A DNA stretch of 34,128 bases from JAHBNG01 sp039028975 (GCA_039028975.1 JBCCHB010000169.1:1-34128), one strand, 5' to 3'. Counted from the stretch's first letter, positions 1-7,761 are shown. Notes: a model not told the origin generated them from the sequence alone. A program made the numbers and translations.

Positions 1-318
1 GAGCACCGGATCGTGGGTCACCAGGTGCGCGAAGATATTCTCCACGTCCCAGCGCATCACCACGCTCATCTCCACGCATCCCTTTACCCGGGCCAGCTCC
101 GCCCGGATCGCCGCCTGGTGGCGCTCGAGCACCGTGCGGATCGCCTCCTCGCTCTGGGCCACGTGGCCGAAGGTCATCGGCACGATCGTCGTGGTCTTCA
201 TGACCTCGCCCAGCACCTGGTTGTGCGGCGCGAGGTTCTTGCGGCGCGGGAGCACCCGTCGGCAGCGCGCGTGGGGGCTGACGATCGCTCCGATGTCGCC
301 GACCCGTAGCGTGTGAAC
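1..318 (-). CDS. Gas vesicle protein GvpL/GvpF family, fragment cut at both ends
   Basis: The minus-strand frame is open from the N-terminal cut at about 318 to the left edge. The translation carries family landmarks in order: VGDIGAIVS near the start, NLAPHNQVLGEVMK, IVPMTFGHVAQSEEAIR, then VEMSVVMRWDVENIF. GvpL/GvpF proteins are accessory gas-vesicle proteins that bind the GvpA shell protein during assembly. The usual N-terminal strand and methionine are missing: upstream of about 318 the same frame runs into antisense of the TPR gene. The C-terminus lies outside the window. The region is much more GC-rich than most of the window. The family call is fairly firm. Whether the truncation is real or an assembly join cannot be told from the sequence. 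Confidence 0.75.
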
Positions 319-319
319 G

Positions 320-1138
320 ATGGCGGGGGTGTACGATGCCACGGGCAAGCCGAAGGAGGCGCTGGCGCTCTATGAGCAGGCGCTGCCCATCATGCGTGAG
401 GTGGGCGACCGGGCGGGCGAAGCCACCACCCTCAACAACATGGCTCTGGTGTACGATGCCACGAGCAAGCCGAAGGAGGCGCTGGCGCTCTATGAGCAGG
501 CGCTGCCCATCATGCGTGAGGTGGGCGACCGGGCGGGCGAAGCCGCAACGCTTAATGGACTAGCGTATCTCTTGGTTAGCATGGAAGAGTATGAACATGC
601 ATTGAGTACATTTACCGACTCCATCAAGTTAGAAAAAGAAGTAGGACATCGGGCAGGTGAGTCAGCAGGGTGGGTCGGAATGGGAATTTTGCTTTATCGA
701 CATCTGGAGCGACCCCAAGATGCTGACCACTGTATAGGAAATGCAATCTCGGTCTTAGCCGAAACAGGTTTGCCCCAGGATGCCGCAGGTCATACAATTG
801 CCCAATTACAGCAAATGCAATTGGCGATGCGAGGTGAGGAAGGTGCTTCATCCGTAGATTCTAGCACCCCAGCTACTTTCCCCGCGGAACAGCGCAACTT
901 GCTGATCAACAATACTGTTGCCGTAATGACCGATCTGCCAGAGAAACAGAGCGAATGGCGTCAGACCCTAGAGAGTGTCTTGCCCCAGATGGTTCAGCTC
1001 GGCGCAGATGGGCAGCACGAAGCCGACTACTTGGCTGCCATCCTAGCCCTGCTCGACGGCAAAGAACCAGCCCTCCCGGCTAACCATCCGTATGCCGAGG
1101 ATCTGAGCGCCATTCAAAAAGGTATTGAGAAGAAATAA
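320..1138 (+). CDS. Tetratricopeptide repeat protein, probably 5'-truncated
   Basis: The 272-residue protein opens inside a kinesin-light-chain-type TPR. Two 40-residue units (YDATGKPKEALALYEQALPI and a near-identical copy) are followed by a more diverged TPR with EEYEHALSTFTDSIKLEKEVG, then a helical region. The C-terminal segment, with NNTVAVMTDLPEKQSEWRQ and LPANHPYAEDLSAIQKGI, resembles a tail I have seen on TPR proteins of Chloroflexota. TPRs are protein-interaction scaffolds; the partner is unknown. The ATG at 320 has no Shine-Dalgarno sequence and aligns with an internal methionine of the next repeat, so the original gene probably began further upstream with more repeats. The gene is followed by a zinc-ribbon gene and a membrane protein on the same strand. 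Confidence 0.75.
   Translation: MAGVYDATGKPKEALALYEQALPIMREVGDRAGEATTLNNMALVYDATSKPKEALALYEQALPIMREVGDRAGEAATLNGLAYLLVSMEEYEHALSTFTDSIKLEKEVGHRAGESAGWVGMGILLYRHLERPQDADHCIGNAISVLAETGLPQDAAGHTIAQLQQMQLAMRGEEGASSVDSSTPATFPAEQRNLLINNTVAVMTDLPEKQSEWRQTLESVLPQMVQLGADGQHEADYLAAILALLDGKEPALPANHPYAEDLSAIQKGIEKK
329..547 (+). repeat. Two near-identical 120-bp coding repeats (TPR units)
   Basis: The unit starting at 329 recurs at 449. Over about 95 bp the two copies differ by very few bases, for example GGC to AGC at one codon. Identity fades after about 543, where base composition also drops from GC-rich to ordinary. This pattern suggests recent duplication or gene conversion of a TPR unit. Confidence 0.9.
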
Positions 1139-1165
1139 GAGCATACAAAAAACGGAGGATACCCC

Positions 1166-1390
1166 ATGCCAACCGACGACTCAATCAAACACCGCTTCCC
1201 GGTTCGCTGCCCAAAGTGCGATCACGTCACTTGGTTTGAAAAGCGGGCCGTCTGCCAGAACGATGGCGTCTTCAAGCGTACCCTGGTTCCGCGGGGCAGC
1301 ATCATGATGGATCGGCTGCGCCTGCCCTGCGAAAATCCTGTATGCGACGCCGAAATGGTCCATGAGGTGGACTGTCGAGGGTACAAATGA
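1166..1390 (+). CDS. Small zinc-ribbon-like protein
   Basis: This is a 74-residue protein with a CPKC knuckle at residues 15-18, Cys30, a second pair at Cys55 and Cys60 (CENPVC), and Cys70. The arrangement fits a small zinc-ribbon or rubredoxin-like fold, though spacing in the second half is loose. An ideal ribosome-binding site (ACGGAGG) sits 7-8 bases before the ATG, which fixes the start. The stop overlaps the next gene's start as ATGA, so the two are translationally coupled. It lies 27 bp after the TPR gene. No specific function can be named; a structural or protein-binding role is an inference from size and cysteines. Confidence 0.7.
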   Translation: MPTDDSIKHRFPVRCPKCDHVTWFEKRAVCQNDGVFKRTLVPRGSIMMDRLRLPCENPVCDAEMVHEVDCRGYK

Positions 1391-1872
1391 GCCGCAATCA
1401 AATCAACCAGGCCCAAGAAGCCCAACGTCTGGCCGAATTCAACGCACCCACGGGAAAGCTCCCCGATGAAGCCGACAGCCATCTGGCTACCCTCTTCCAA
1501 AAGCTGGAGGCCGACCAGCTAGACTATCTCGATCAGGCGGGCAAGCGCATCATCGAGTTGAGCAGCGCGCTCTTGGGCGTCCTCTTTGCCGTCATCGCCT
1601 TTGGCGAGAATTTCCCCCCGGCCTACTTGCAATCCACCCTGGCCAAAGGGCTGGTTTCGGTGGTGCTGGTCTGCTATCTGCTGGCCATCATGACGGCCGT
1701 CTACGGGGTGCAACCTCGAGATTACAAACACTACCGCCACAATTTGACCGAGATGCAGCGTGAGCTAAACAAGGTTGCCGATTTCAAAGCGCGTTGGGCG
1801 CGGACGAGCGGGTTGATCTTTGTACTGGGATCGGCGGGGCTGGCGCTATTGGTGGGCGTGCTGGTCTGGTGA
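1387..1872 (+). CDS. Hypothetical membrane protein with three transmembrane helices
   Basis: The 161-residue protein has a charged N-terminal part (about residues 1-54). A close pair of hydrophobic helices follows (about 55-73 and 88-108), then a basic amphipathic linker with HNLTEMQRELNKVADFKARW, and a last helix at the C-terminus (about 140-161). Its ATG overlaps the stop of the zinc-ribbon gene, so the pair is coupled. I do not recognise the family. The layout of two helices, a helical linker and a final helix is superficially like membrane effectors of bacterial defence systems such as the Pycsar TM family, but no diagnostic motif supports that and no nucleotide cyclase is nearby. Confidence 0.6.
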   Translation: MSRNQINQAQEAQRLAEFNAPTGKLPDEADSHLATLFQKLEADQLDYLDQAGKRIIELSSALLGVLFAVIAFGENFPPAYLQSTLAKGLVSVVLVCYLLAIMTAVYGVQPRDYKHYRHNLTEMQRELNKVADFKARWARTSGLIFVLGSAGLALLVGVLVW

Positions 1873-1908
1873 GGATAGGTATACAACTACAATTTTAGCC
1901 GAGAGAGC

Positions 1909-2259
1909 TTAGGCGCTGGAAGTGCTGAAATCATTTGACGAATCTTTCAAGAACCACGAAAGCGCGCTCCCTAAGAGCGCAATCCCAACCCATATCCACA
2001 AGACGTTCTGATAGGCGGCAACAGGAAGTAACTCGCGTTCAAAGCCATATTGAAGCGCAATCCCGGCCAGGGCAGTGCAGTGCCAAATGCAAAGCCGCTA
2101 TAGCGCCATATCGGCAGGAACATTGAATTCTTCTCGAATGTGGGGAAGCACAACAGCAAAGATGCCCAAGGTCAAAGTCGCCAAGACGGCAGGCGCCATG
2201 AGTCCGATGAGAACCGTATGATTTGTTGTCGAGCTCGGCACCCTAACTGGTTTTATCAT
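1909..2259 (-). pseudogene. Remnant of an MFS transporter (first and last helices only)
   Basis: This region has no long open frame but reads as a decayed gene on the minus strand. From ATG 2259 the translation gives an MFS-like first helix and loop (LTLGIFAVVLPHIREEFNVP) and then stops at TAG (2098-2100). Past the stop, fragments resembling the next helix (SGFAFGTAL) occur in another frame. A further frame gives a typical last helix and tail (NVLWIWVGIALLGSALSWF) ending with TAA at 1909-1911. About 350 bp remain of a gene normally near 1.2-1.4 kb, so most of the middle is deleted and at least two frame changes are needed. It is not a copy of the intact MFS gene at 32438, whose N-terminus differs. 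Confidence 0.7.
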
Positions 2260-2272
2260 ATCTTACAGTTCT

Positions 2273-2341
2273 GTAAAAGTCACGCACAAGGGCAGAAACG
2301 CACGAGGCGTGCTTCCTGAACGAGCGATGTGTGACTTTTAC
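2273..2341. repeat. Inverted-repeat element, family 1, copy 1
   Basis: The outer arms GTAAAAGTCACGCACA (2273-2288) and TGTGTGACTTTTAC (2328-2341) are complementary. An inner perfect hairpin GCACG-AGG-CGTGC lies at 2300-2312. A second copy with the same outer and inner hairpins lies at 8662-8732. It sits between the MFS remnant and the end of the permease gene. Confidence 0.75.
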
Positions 2342-2355
2342 GCTACTGCCATATC

Positions 2356-5157
2356 TTATTCCATACCACCCAGCTTAACCGCCTCATAGATGCGCAACCG
2401 CCGCAACTGCCAAATCAAAATTCCTAGTGTAATCAGCACCATCAGACCAAAAGCAACGTAGATCTTGAGTACTTGCCCCCAAGCAGGGGTTACAACAAAC
2501 GGTGGTGTTGTGCCCTGTACCGCAGCACCGACTTGCAACAATGGGATAAAGAGACTGGATGTTACCATCCCAATCAACGTCCCCCCCACCGCCGCCAATA
2601 GGGCCAGGAAGAGCTTCTCGAAGACAACAACATTCGTGATTTGGGCAGCCGAAAGCCCCACGGCTTGTAAGATACCAAACTGCATAATGCGCTGACGTAC
2701 CGTAAACAGGGCATGGAGCAAAAATCCTAGGCCAGCCATGACAATCGCCACAATAAAACCCAGAGACAACATGCCAAAGAGGGCCGAGCGCTGAGGATCG
2801 GTGCGCCATATGGCGCTCTCCAAACGGCTGTCTCTGGCATTGGTGATGATGAAGCCTCGCTCCCGTAGCGCTTCTAAGATGTCGGCTGGTGTAGCGCTAC
2901 TGGCTAACTTCACCCAGATGTCGTAGGGGCGGTTGCCAATGGCGCGATAGATGTGCTCCAGGTTGGCGACGAAAAAATAGCCCTCCTCTGGGTAGAGCGT
3001 TGGGAAATAGTCAAGCACCCCTATAATCGACAAGCGCACGGGCTGAGCAACGCCCTCTACGGTTAGCCGAAGATCATTGCCTAACTGTAGACCAGTCTCA
3101 TTCAAAAAGCCCTGGCTAACCAGGACGCCTGCCGGATTCTGAGCCAACCCGTTCATCAGGGCACCCTGAGATTCGGGAGCAAAGTCGTCCCGCCACCAAC
3201 TAGCTGTGCCAAACGCTGCCCGGTCGATCCCCAACAAGGTTGCCTCTACGTTGCCTTGGAGCCCATCTACAAAGCTCTCTAATCGAAGAACCCGCGTTGC
3301 CGCTGCTACGCCGTCAACGTCCTGGACAATGTCAAAAGGCGGATAGCGCCAGCGTACCGAATTCCCTTCGACCTGTTCCCACTGCACCTCTATCACCAGA
3401 TCTGCACCCACCGCATAGCGAGTCACATCCGTGTAGTGGGCGTCTAGCGTGCTGGCAAAGGTTGTGCTAAAGAAGCCTAGCGCAACGGTGAAAACGAGCA
3501 GGAAAAGCAGCAGGCGATAGACATTGAGCTGACGGGAAACCTGCTGTATAGTCAACCAAAGGGGTAGGGTCAAAAAGCGGTTCGTTATGCGGTTCAACAG
3601 GCGAATCATAAGCGGCACAACTCGCAAAGAAATGAGCGCAACGGCCGCCACAAAGAGGGTCGGTGCCAGCAGAAAGAGCGGATCGACAAAGGTATCTTGC
3701 GTTAGCTGACTGGCCTGGCCTTGCGTTTGTAGACGCCAGTAGCCATAGAGAGCGCCCGCCAGCAAAAGCAACTCAAAAAAGAGCATAATCCCGCTTCTGG
3801 TCCGGCTAAATTCTTCTTCGCGGATCCGCTTTTGCTGTTGAGCAATGATGGTGCGACCAGCCGCGCTTGTCGCTGGCAGCAGCGTAGCCCCTATCGTGAC
3901 AACGGCTGCGATGGTGGCATATCCACCGACTTGAGCAGAAAAAGAGAGGTCGAGCAACGGCCGAGCGGCAAAGGTCAAAAAACGATAGACCTGCCCCATC
4001 CACTGAGTCACACCCCTGGCTACGAATAGACCTATGCCAAGGGCTAGTGCGCCAATCAAGACCATCTCTACAAAGTAAAGGCCCACAATCTGTAAGCGGG
4101 CAGCCCCGCGGCTCTTTAGGGTGGCAATCTCGCTCTCTTCAGCCGTCACCATAATATTACTGGAAATGAGAAGGTAGCTTAGGAGAATGATAAGAATGGG
4201 TGTACTCAAAACCAAAAGAAAGATCCGCAGGGTAGCAGCCTGTTGGGCATACGCTTCCAATGGCTCAAAGGCGGGGAAAGTCAAATCGACGTGAGCCAGT
4301 ATCCCTGATGTTCTGGACTGCACGTGCTGAACGGCATTGAGGATACGCGCCACGTTATCGATTCGAATCGCGTCCACATCAAAAACCAGATACCAAACAT
4401 ACATTCGCACCTGCTCCACAATGAGTGGTGCCACGTCCGTTAGAAATGTCTCTTCGGGGAGGATAAAATAGAAAGCAAACGCGTTCGGCTCCTCAAACCA
4501 AAACTCTGTATCGTCATCTACTGGTCGCCACACCCCCTTCACCAATACCTCAATCGGCGTAACAATTCGGGGATCGCCCAGCCCATACAAAAAGCGGTCA
4601 CCTACCTCGATCTCATGGTCATAGTAGAAGCGCTCGCTCACCAGCACCTCAACGGCCGAATCATGGGTCTCTTGGTCTCCTGGCCTCCTGGTCTCCTGGT
4701 CTCCCAACCCTTCGCCCAGCACGATCTCCACATGCTCCTCCAATCCGGTCAAAAAAGCCAGCCCGGCCGATTGATCGTTACGCAGATCTTCGGGCAGATC
4801 TTTCTCCTCCGCAGCCACTATCTTGGTAACCCGAGTAGAACCATAGCGAGTCATTCGTACAAGAGGCAGGCCCATGGCCGCGATCGCGTTTTGATGCATA
4901 AAGCTGTCAACTTGGTGATACTGTTCCAGGGTTGTGGGCGTAGAAAAGGGGATACGGTGGATCAGAAGCAGGCTAGCAAGGGGACGAGCGCTCTCAATAT
5001 TGCTGAGTTCACTACGCAGGAATCGAGCCAGCGAGCCATTGGTAAAGAGGGGAACGCTGGCAACCAGTCCAATCGTCAGCACCAGCCCGATGACGACAAA
5101 TGACATGGGCTGCCACTTGCTCAAATTGCGCCGCAACGCCAGAGTGAAGAGGTTCAC
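2356..5157 (-). CDS. ABC3/FtsX-type permease, MacB/LolC-like, full-length double module
   Basis: The 933-residue protein has one N-terminal helix (about 18-40) and a long extracytoplasmic region. A three-helix FtsX block (about 310-430) follows, then more helices at about 460-570, a second extracytoplasmic region, and a C-terminal three-helix FtsX block (about 795-925, ending in RRLRIYEAVKLGG). This is the two-module form of the ABC3 permease family, which works with a membrane-fusion protein and a LolD/MacB-type ATPase to move lipids, lipoproteins or peptides out of the membrane. The start is GTG with a weak AGGA nine bases upstream. It is the last gene of a run led by a membrane-fusion lipoprotein; no ATPase is present. 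The extracytoplasmic loop carries a GDQET repeat encoded by 8-nt tandem units. Confidence 0.85.
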   Translation of the reverse strand: MNLFTLALRRNLSKWQPMSFVVIGLVLTIGLVASVPLFTNGSLARFLRSELSNIESARPLASLLLIHRIPFSTPTTLEQYHQVDSFMHQNAIAAMGLPLVRMTRYGSTRVTKIVAAEEKDLPEDLRNDQSAGLAFLTGLEEHVEIVLGEGLGDQETRRPGDQETHDSAVEVLVSERFYYDHEIEVGDRFLYGLGDPRIVTPIEVLVKGVWRPVDDDTEFWFEEPNAFAFYFILPEETFLTDVAPLIVEQVRMYVWYLVFDVDAIRIDNVARILNAVQHVQSRTSGILAHVDLTFPAFEPLEAYAQQAATLRIFLLVLSTPILIILLSYLLISSNIMVTAEESEIATLKSRGAARLQIVGLYFVEMVLIGALALGIGLFVARGVTQWMGQVYRFLTFAARPLLDLSFSAQVGGYATIAAVVTIGATLLPATSAAGRTIIAQQQKRIREEEFSRTRSGIMLFFELLLLAGALYGYWRLQTQGQASQLTQDTFVDPLFLLAPTLFVAAVALISLRVVPLMIRLLNRITNRFLTLPLWLTIQQVSRQLNVYRLLLFLLVFTVALGFFSTTFASTLDAHYTDVTRYAVGADLVIEVQWEQVEGNSVRWRYPPFDIVQDVDGVAAATRVLRLESFVDGLQGNVEATLLGIDRAAFGTASWWRDDFAPESQGALMNGLAQNPAGVLVSQGFLNETGLQLGNDLRLTVEGVAQPVRLSIIGVLDYFPTLYPEEGYFFVANLEHIYRAIGNRPYDIWVKLASSATPADILEALRERGFIITNARDSRLESAIWRTDPQRSALFGMLSLGFIVAIVMAGLGFLLHALFTVRQRIMQFGILQAVGLSAAQITNVVVFEKLFLALLAAVGGTLIGMVTSSLFIPLLQVGAAVQGTTPPFVVTPAWGQVLKIYVAFGLMVLITLGILIWQLRRLRIYEAVKLGGME
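4667..4705. repeat. 8-nt tandem repeat inside the permease gene
   Basis: There are about five units of GTCTCCTG with single-base variants (gtctcttg, gtctcctg, gcctcctg, gtctcctg, gtctccc). They are read on the minus strand as GDQETRRPGDQET. Because 8 is not a multiple of 3, gain or loss of one unit would shift the permease reading frame. Confidence 0.85.
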
Positions 5158-5236
5158 CGATTGATTCCTGATTGAAGAGTGGAAGATCTGTAAGTTTGGT
5201 CATGTTCCAGTTACAATAGGCAACACGCTTCCTGCA

Positions 5237-6178
5237 CTAGTCGTTTTCAAGCTTCTTCATATAATCTTTAATCTCATCGGGTGATAACCCCTCTAAACGC
5301 TCATCGGGTGATAACCCCTCTAAACGCTCATCGGGTGATAGTCGCGCAAGAATCGTCCTGACAGAACGTTGCCTTCGGCGATCGTCATCCAAAAACCATG
5401 AGAGAATCTTATCGAGCGACAGGTATTTCAAAAATGTTTCCAGAAGCCCCGGTTGCACTTCTTCATCCTGAAGCATCTCGGGAACTTTATCTAAAAAATG
5501 TTCTTTTTCAAATTGTTCAAAAGAGTAGGACATGTGTATTCCCTCCAACTGATAGAATTTAAACAACCGATCGAGAACCGAACTCATCTCTTCGAGTTTT
5601 GAACGATATTGGATAGCACCATATTCAATGTTTTCTACCACATTGCTGAAGATATTCCAAATGGCATTGTGCTTGGCTTTAGGGATGCTATTCAACACAA
5701 TGATGCGTATAGTTAGTCCAAATCCAAACAGATCATAAACTCCTGGCTGAATCTCCTTGGATTTATATTTGGTTATTAGCGTCTGTGGAAATCGTGTACA
5801 GATAGCATAGAGCTGAAAATGATCTTCTGGAAAAAGTGTTCCCGAGTCGGCAACTGGAGTATTCTTTCGGTAGTTGACATAATGACCGAGCAGTTCTTGC
5901 AATGTCCATTCGTTCAACGATTCGCGCAAGGATTTGTAGGTGATAAGGTTATGTTGAGAGAGATTGTCTAGTCCATCGGGCAAGGGTTTTGGGGGACTTT
6001 TCAGAAATGTAGCTAGCTCTTCCATGCTGTCAGTGTAAACAACCAGTAAATCTAGCAACTGCTCTTTGTTGGAAAGATCCTTCTCCCGATCAATCCGTAA
6101 CGAAACGTAATCGATGAAATCTTGCTCTACGGCAATACCAAAGAGCCGATGCCATTTGATGATGGATTCTTGTGTCAT
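5237..6178 (-). CDS. Conserved hypothetical protein, possibly Rpn/PD-(D/E)XK-like, with LSPDERLEG repeat tail
   Basis: The 313-residue protein resembles a family common in cyanobacteria and Chloroflexota. The core holds HNLITYKSLRESLNEWTL, GHYVNYRK, FQLYAICTRFPQTL and PGVYDLFGFGLTIRIIVLN. The C-terminal tail repeats LSPDERLEG, as often seen on Rpn-type putative transposase/nuclease proteins. A nuclease role is inferred from that resemblance; I see no clear full PD-(D/E)XK motif. The gene starts 6 bp after the membrane-fusion gene stops, with no good ribosome-binding site, so it depends on the upstream gene. It occupies the place where an ABC ATPase would be expected, between the fusion protein and the permease. 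Base composition is AT-richer than both neighbours, which suggests insertion. Confidence 0.6.
   Translation of the reverse strand: MTQESIIKWHRLFGIAVEQDFIDYVSLRIDREKDLSNKEQLLDLLVVYTDSMEELATFLKSPPKPLPDGLDNLSQHNLITYKSLRESLNEWTLQELLGHYVNYRKNTPVADSGTLFPEDHFQLYAICTRFPQTLITKYKSKEIQPGVYDLFGFGLTIRIIVLNSIPKAKHNAIWNIFSNVVENIEYGAIQYRSKLEEMSSVLDRLFKFYQLEGIHMSYSFEQFEKEHFLDKVPEMLQDEEVQPGLLETFLKYLSLDKILSWFLDDDRRRQRSVRTILARLSPDERLEGLSPDERLEGLSPDEIKDYMKKLEND
5274..5340. repeat. 27-bp tandem coding repeat, 2.5 units
   Basis: The units at 5274-5300 and 5301-5327 are identical, and a third begins at 5328 and keeps 13 bases. The 27-bp period adds nine residues (LSPDERLEG) per unit, so copy-number change keeps the frame. 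Confidence 0.9.
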
Positions 6179-6184
6179 ATTGCA

Positions 6185-7378
6185 TTAACGTTCAAAGACC
6201 TGTTCTCCCTCTTCCAATCCAGCTAATACCTCTGTCCGTTCACCATCAGTCACGCCGAGGGTGACGTCAACTTCCGCAGTAAGTTCGCCGTCTTGAACAA
6301 GCACATAGCGGCGATTAAAGTAGTTGTGGATCGTGTTGTTGGGAATGGTCAAGACATTCTCTTTCTGCTCGACAACGATGGTAATATCAGCAAACGAACC
6401 AATCTCTAGGCTCAGAGCCGGCACGATAAGATCCGGCGCAGGGAATTCGATCCGAATGGGGCGGACATCGTCTGGATTATCGGCACCGATAGGCGTTGAG
6501 ACTTGCACAAGCTTGCCTATGAATTCCTGCTCGGGTGCATCACGAAAGACGATGGTTGCAGACTGTCCAACCCGTAATTTCGGCAAGACCTCTTCACTGG
6601 GCGTTGAACTTCTGATTTCGAGCGCGTTGGGGTCTGCCAGCCCCATTACGGGTTCATATTCTGCTATCATCTGGCCTGCTTCGCCTTCGGTGTAGCGCAC
6701 GACGCCACGAAAGGGCGTCAGCAACCGAGCCTGCTCTATCTTGGCCTGTAGAAGTTCAACGTCCAGGGCCATGATATCAATTTCAGCTTCCAAAAGTCTC
6801 TTTTCGGTTTCCTGCTGTTCCGTTAACAAAGTCAATCGGGTTTCTGACAACTCAACGGCAATCTCCTCGCGTGCTACGTCGAACTCGGCTTTCACACGGT
6901 CGGTTGTCCCATCTGCTAACCCAGCGCGGGCGTTTTCTAGTTCCAGTTTGGCTAACTTAACCATGCTTTCAGCCTCTGCCAGCGCAAGCGAGTCCGAGCG
7001 CGTTGCCGAGGTCAGCCGCAGCTTGGCCATCTCTAGCTGCTTTTGGGCTTTGGCCAGTTCATTCGGCAGGAAACCAACATCTAGTTCAGCCAACAATTGA
7101 CCCGACTCTACCAAATCACCTGGATGGGCATGAAAACCATTCAGCCGACCACTGATACGAAAGGAAAGATTGACCCGGCGCTGAGAATCAACAATACCCA
7201 GCAGCGTCACACTTTCAATCAGGTCTCCTCGCTCAACGCTGTGAACTGCCTTCAGCGGGGCGGTAACTGTTGGAATCGGTGTGGGCGTTGCAAGCGTTTC
7301 TCCTGGCAGCCGTTCACAGCCTGAAAGGGTTGCTATAAGAGACAAACAGAGGGCAATCGTCAATAGCCGTAAACGCAC
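6185..7378 (-). CDS. Membrane-fusion (HlyD/RND-MFP type) lipoprotein of an efflux ABC system
   Basis: The 397-residue protein starts at GTG 7378, preceded by AAAGGA six to seven bases upstream. A longer open frame reaches 7612, but the extra 78 codons translate a dispersed repeat and are rejected. The signal peptide VRLRLLTIALCLSLIATLSGC ends in a lipobox, so the protein is probably lipid-anchored outside the membrane. A split barrel-sandwich (lipoyl-like) domain with HPGDLVESGQLLAELD is followed by a long alpha-helical hairpin (about residues 90-215, many Glu/Leu/Lys), the second half RLLTPFRGVVRYTEGEAG, and a beta-barrel domain. It is the first gene of the run that ends with the FtsX-type permease and probably couples to it. 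Confidence 0.85.
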   Translation of the reverse strand: MRLRLLTIALCLSLIATLSGCERLPGETLATPTPIPTVTAPLKAVHSVERGDLIESVTLLGIVDSQRRVNLSFRISGRLNGFHAHPGDLVESGQLLAELDVGFLPNELAKAQKQLEMAKLRLTSATRSDSLALAEAESMVKLAKLELENARAGLADGTTDRVKAEFDVAREEIAVELSETRLTLLTEQQETEKRLLEAEIDIMALDVELLQAKIEQARLLTPFRGVVRYTEGEAGQMIAEYEPVMGLADPNALEIRSSTPSEEVLPKLRVGQSATIVFRDAPEQEFIGKLVQVSTPIGADNPDDVRPIRIEFPAPDLIVPALSLEIGSFADITIVVEQKENVLTIPNNTIHNYFNRRYVLVQDGELTAEVDVTLGVTDGERTEVLAGLEEGEQVFER

Positions 7379-7380
7379 AT

Positions 7381-7560
7381 TAGTTCCTTTGCAGTTCAGT
7401 TTGTGCTTTGATGGCAAGAAAATCTCATTTCTCAGAGTAAAATCGGCAAATGAACTTTTCTCTGTGAATCTACTTCGGCTTCGCTCAGCACAAGTCTGTG
7501 CTGGCTCTGTGACTCTCTGTGAAACCTCTGTTGGTTCTGGCTCGTCCAGGTTAGGTAATG
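7381..7560. repeat. Dispersed repeat, family 2, copy 1 (matches 22405-22567)
   Basis: Plus-strand landmarks shared in order with 22405-22567 are TAGTTCCT, GCAGTTCA, TTTGTG, ATTTCTCAGAGT, CAAATGAACTTTT, ATCT, TTGGTTCTGGCT and GTTAGG. The left end, read on the minus strand (AGGAACTA), supplies the ribosome-binding site of the membrane-fusion gene. The middle differs between copies: here it holds an AGCACAAGTCTGTGCT hairpin. Confidence 0.75.
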
Positions 7561-7626
7561 GATGCCGAATTGCAAGGGAGTCTCTGCCCATCTGGGGAAT
7601 CTGTGTCCTCACTTTATATAGTTTTT

Positions 7627-7691
7627 AAGAAAAAGATTTTCCAACCGCCCCCTGAGCGTGTCGAAGGGTAAGGGCGGAAAATCTTTTTCTT
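7627..7691 (-). terminator. Long hairpin, possible terminator of the sugar-transport operon
   Basis: The arms AAGAAAAAGATTTTCC (7627-7642) and GGAAAATCTTTTTCTT (7676-7691) are perfectly complementary over 16 bp. CCGCCC/GGGCGG extends the stem inward and the loop contains GAGCGTGTCGAAGGG. Read on the minus strand it lies about 70 bp after the permease stop at 7762 and ends in a T-rich arm, so it could end that transcript and separate it from the efflux genes. The loop resembles a motif often dispersed in bacterial genomes, so it may also be a mobile repeat. Confidence 0.5.
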
Positions 7692-7761
7692 GGTGTCTAT
7701 AGAACCGTTCTGATCTGCGTGTTTGACAATCTTCTCTCCATTTTATCTTTGCGAATTCACC

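Noticed and set aside
13..309. 98-residue open frame on the plus strand
   Set aside because: It is rich in His/Arg/Asp with no fold-like pattern and is antisense to the recognisable GvpL/GvpF frame.
1387..1872. Assignment of the membrane protein to the Pycsar effector family
   Set aside because: Only the helix layout is similar; there is no diagnostic motif and no cyclase gene nearby.
4615..5103. 162-residue plus-strand frame
   Set aside because: It is antisense to the permease gene and shows no domain or translation signal.
5274..5340. CRISPR-like direct repeats
   Set aside because: The 27-bp units are adjacent without spacers, lie inside a coding frame and encode a known type of repeat tail.
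7379..7612. N-terminal extension of the membrane-fusion protein to ATG 7612
   Set aside because: The extra residues translate a dispersed repeat, while GTG 7378 has a good ribosome-binding site followed directly by a signal peptide with lipobox.
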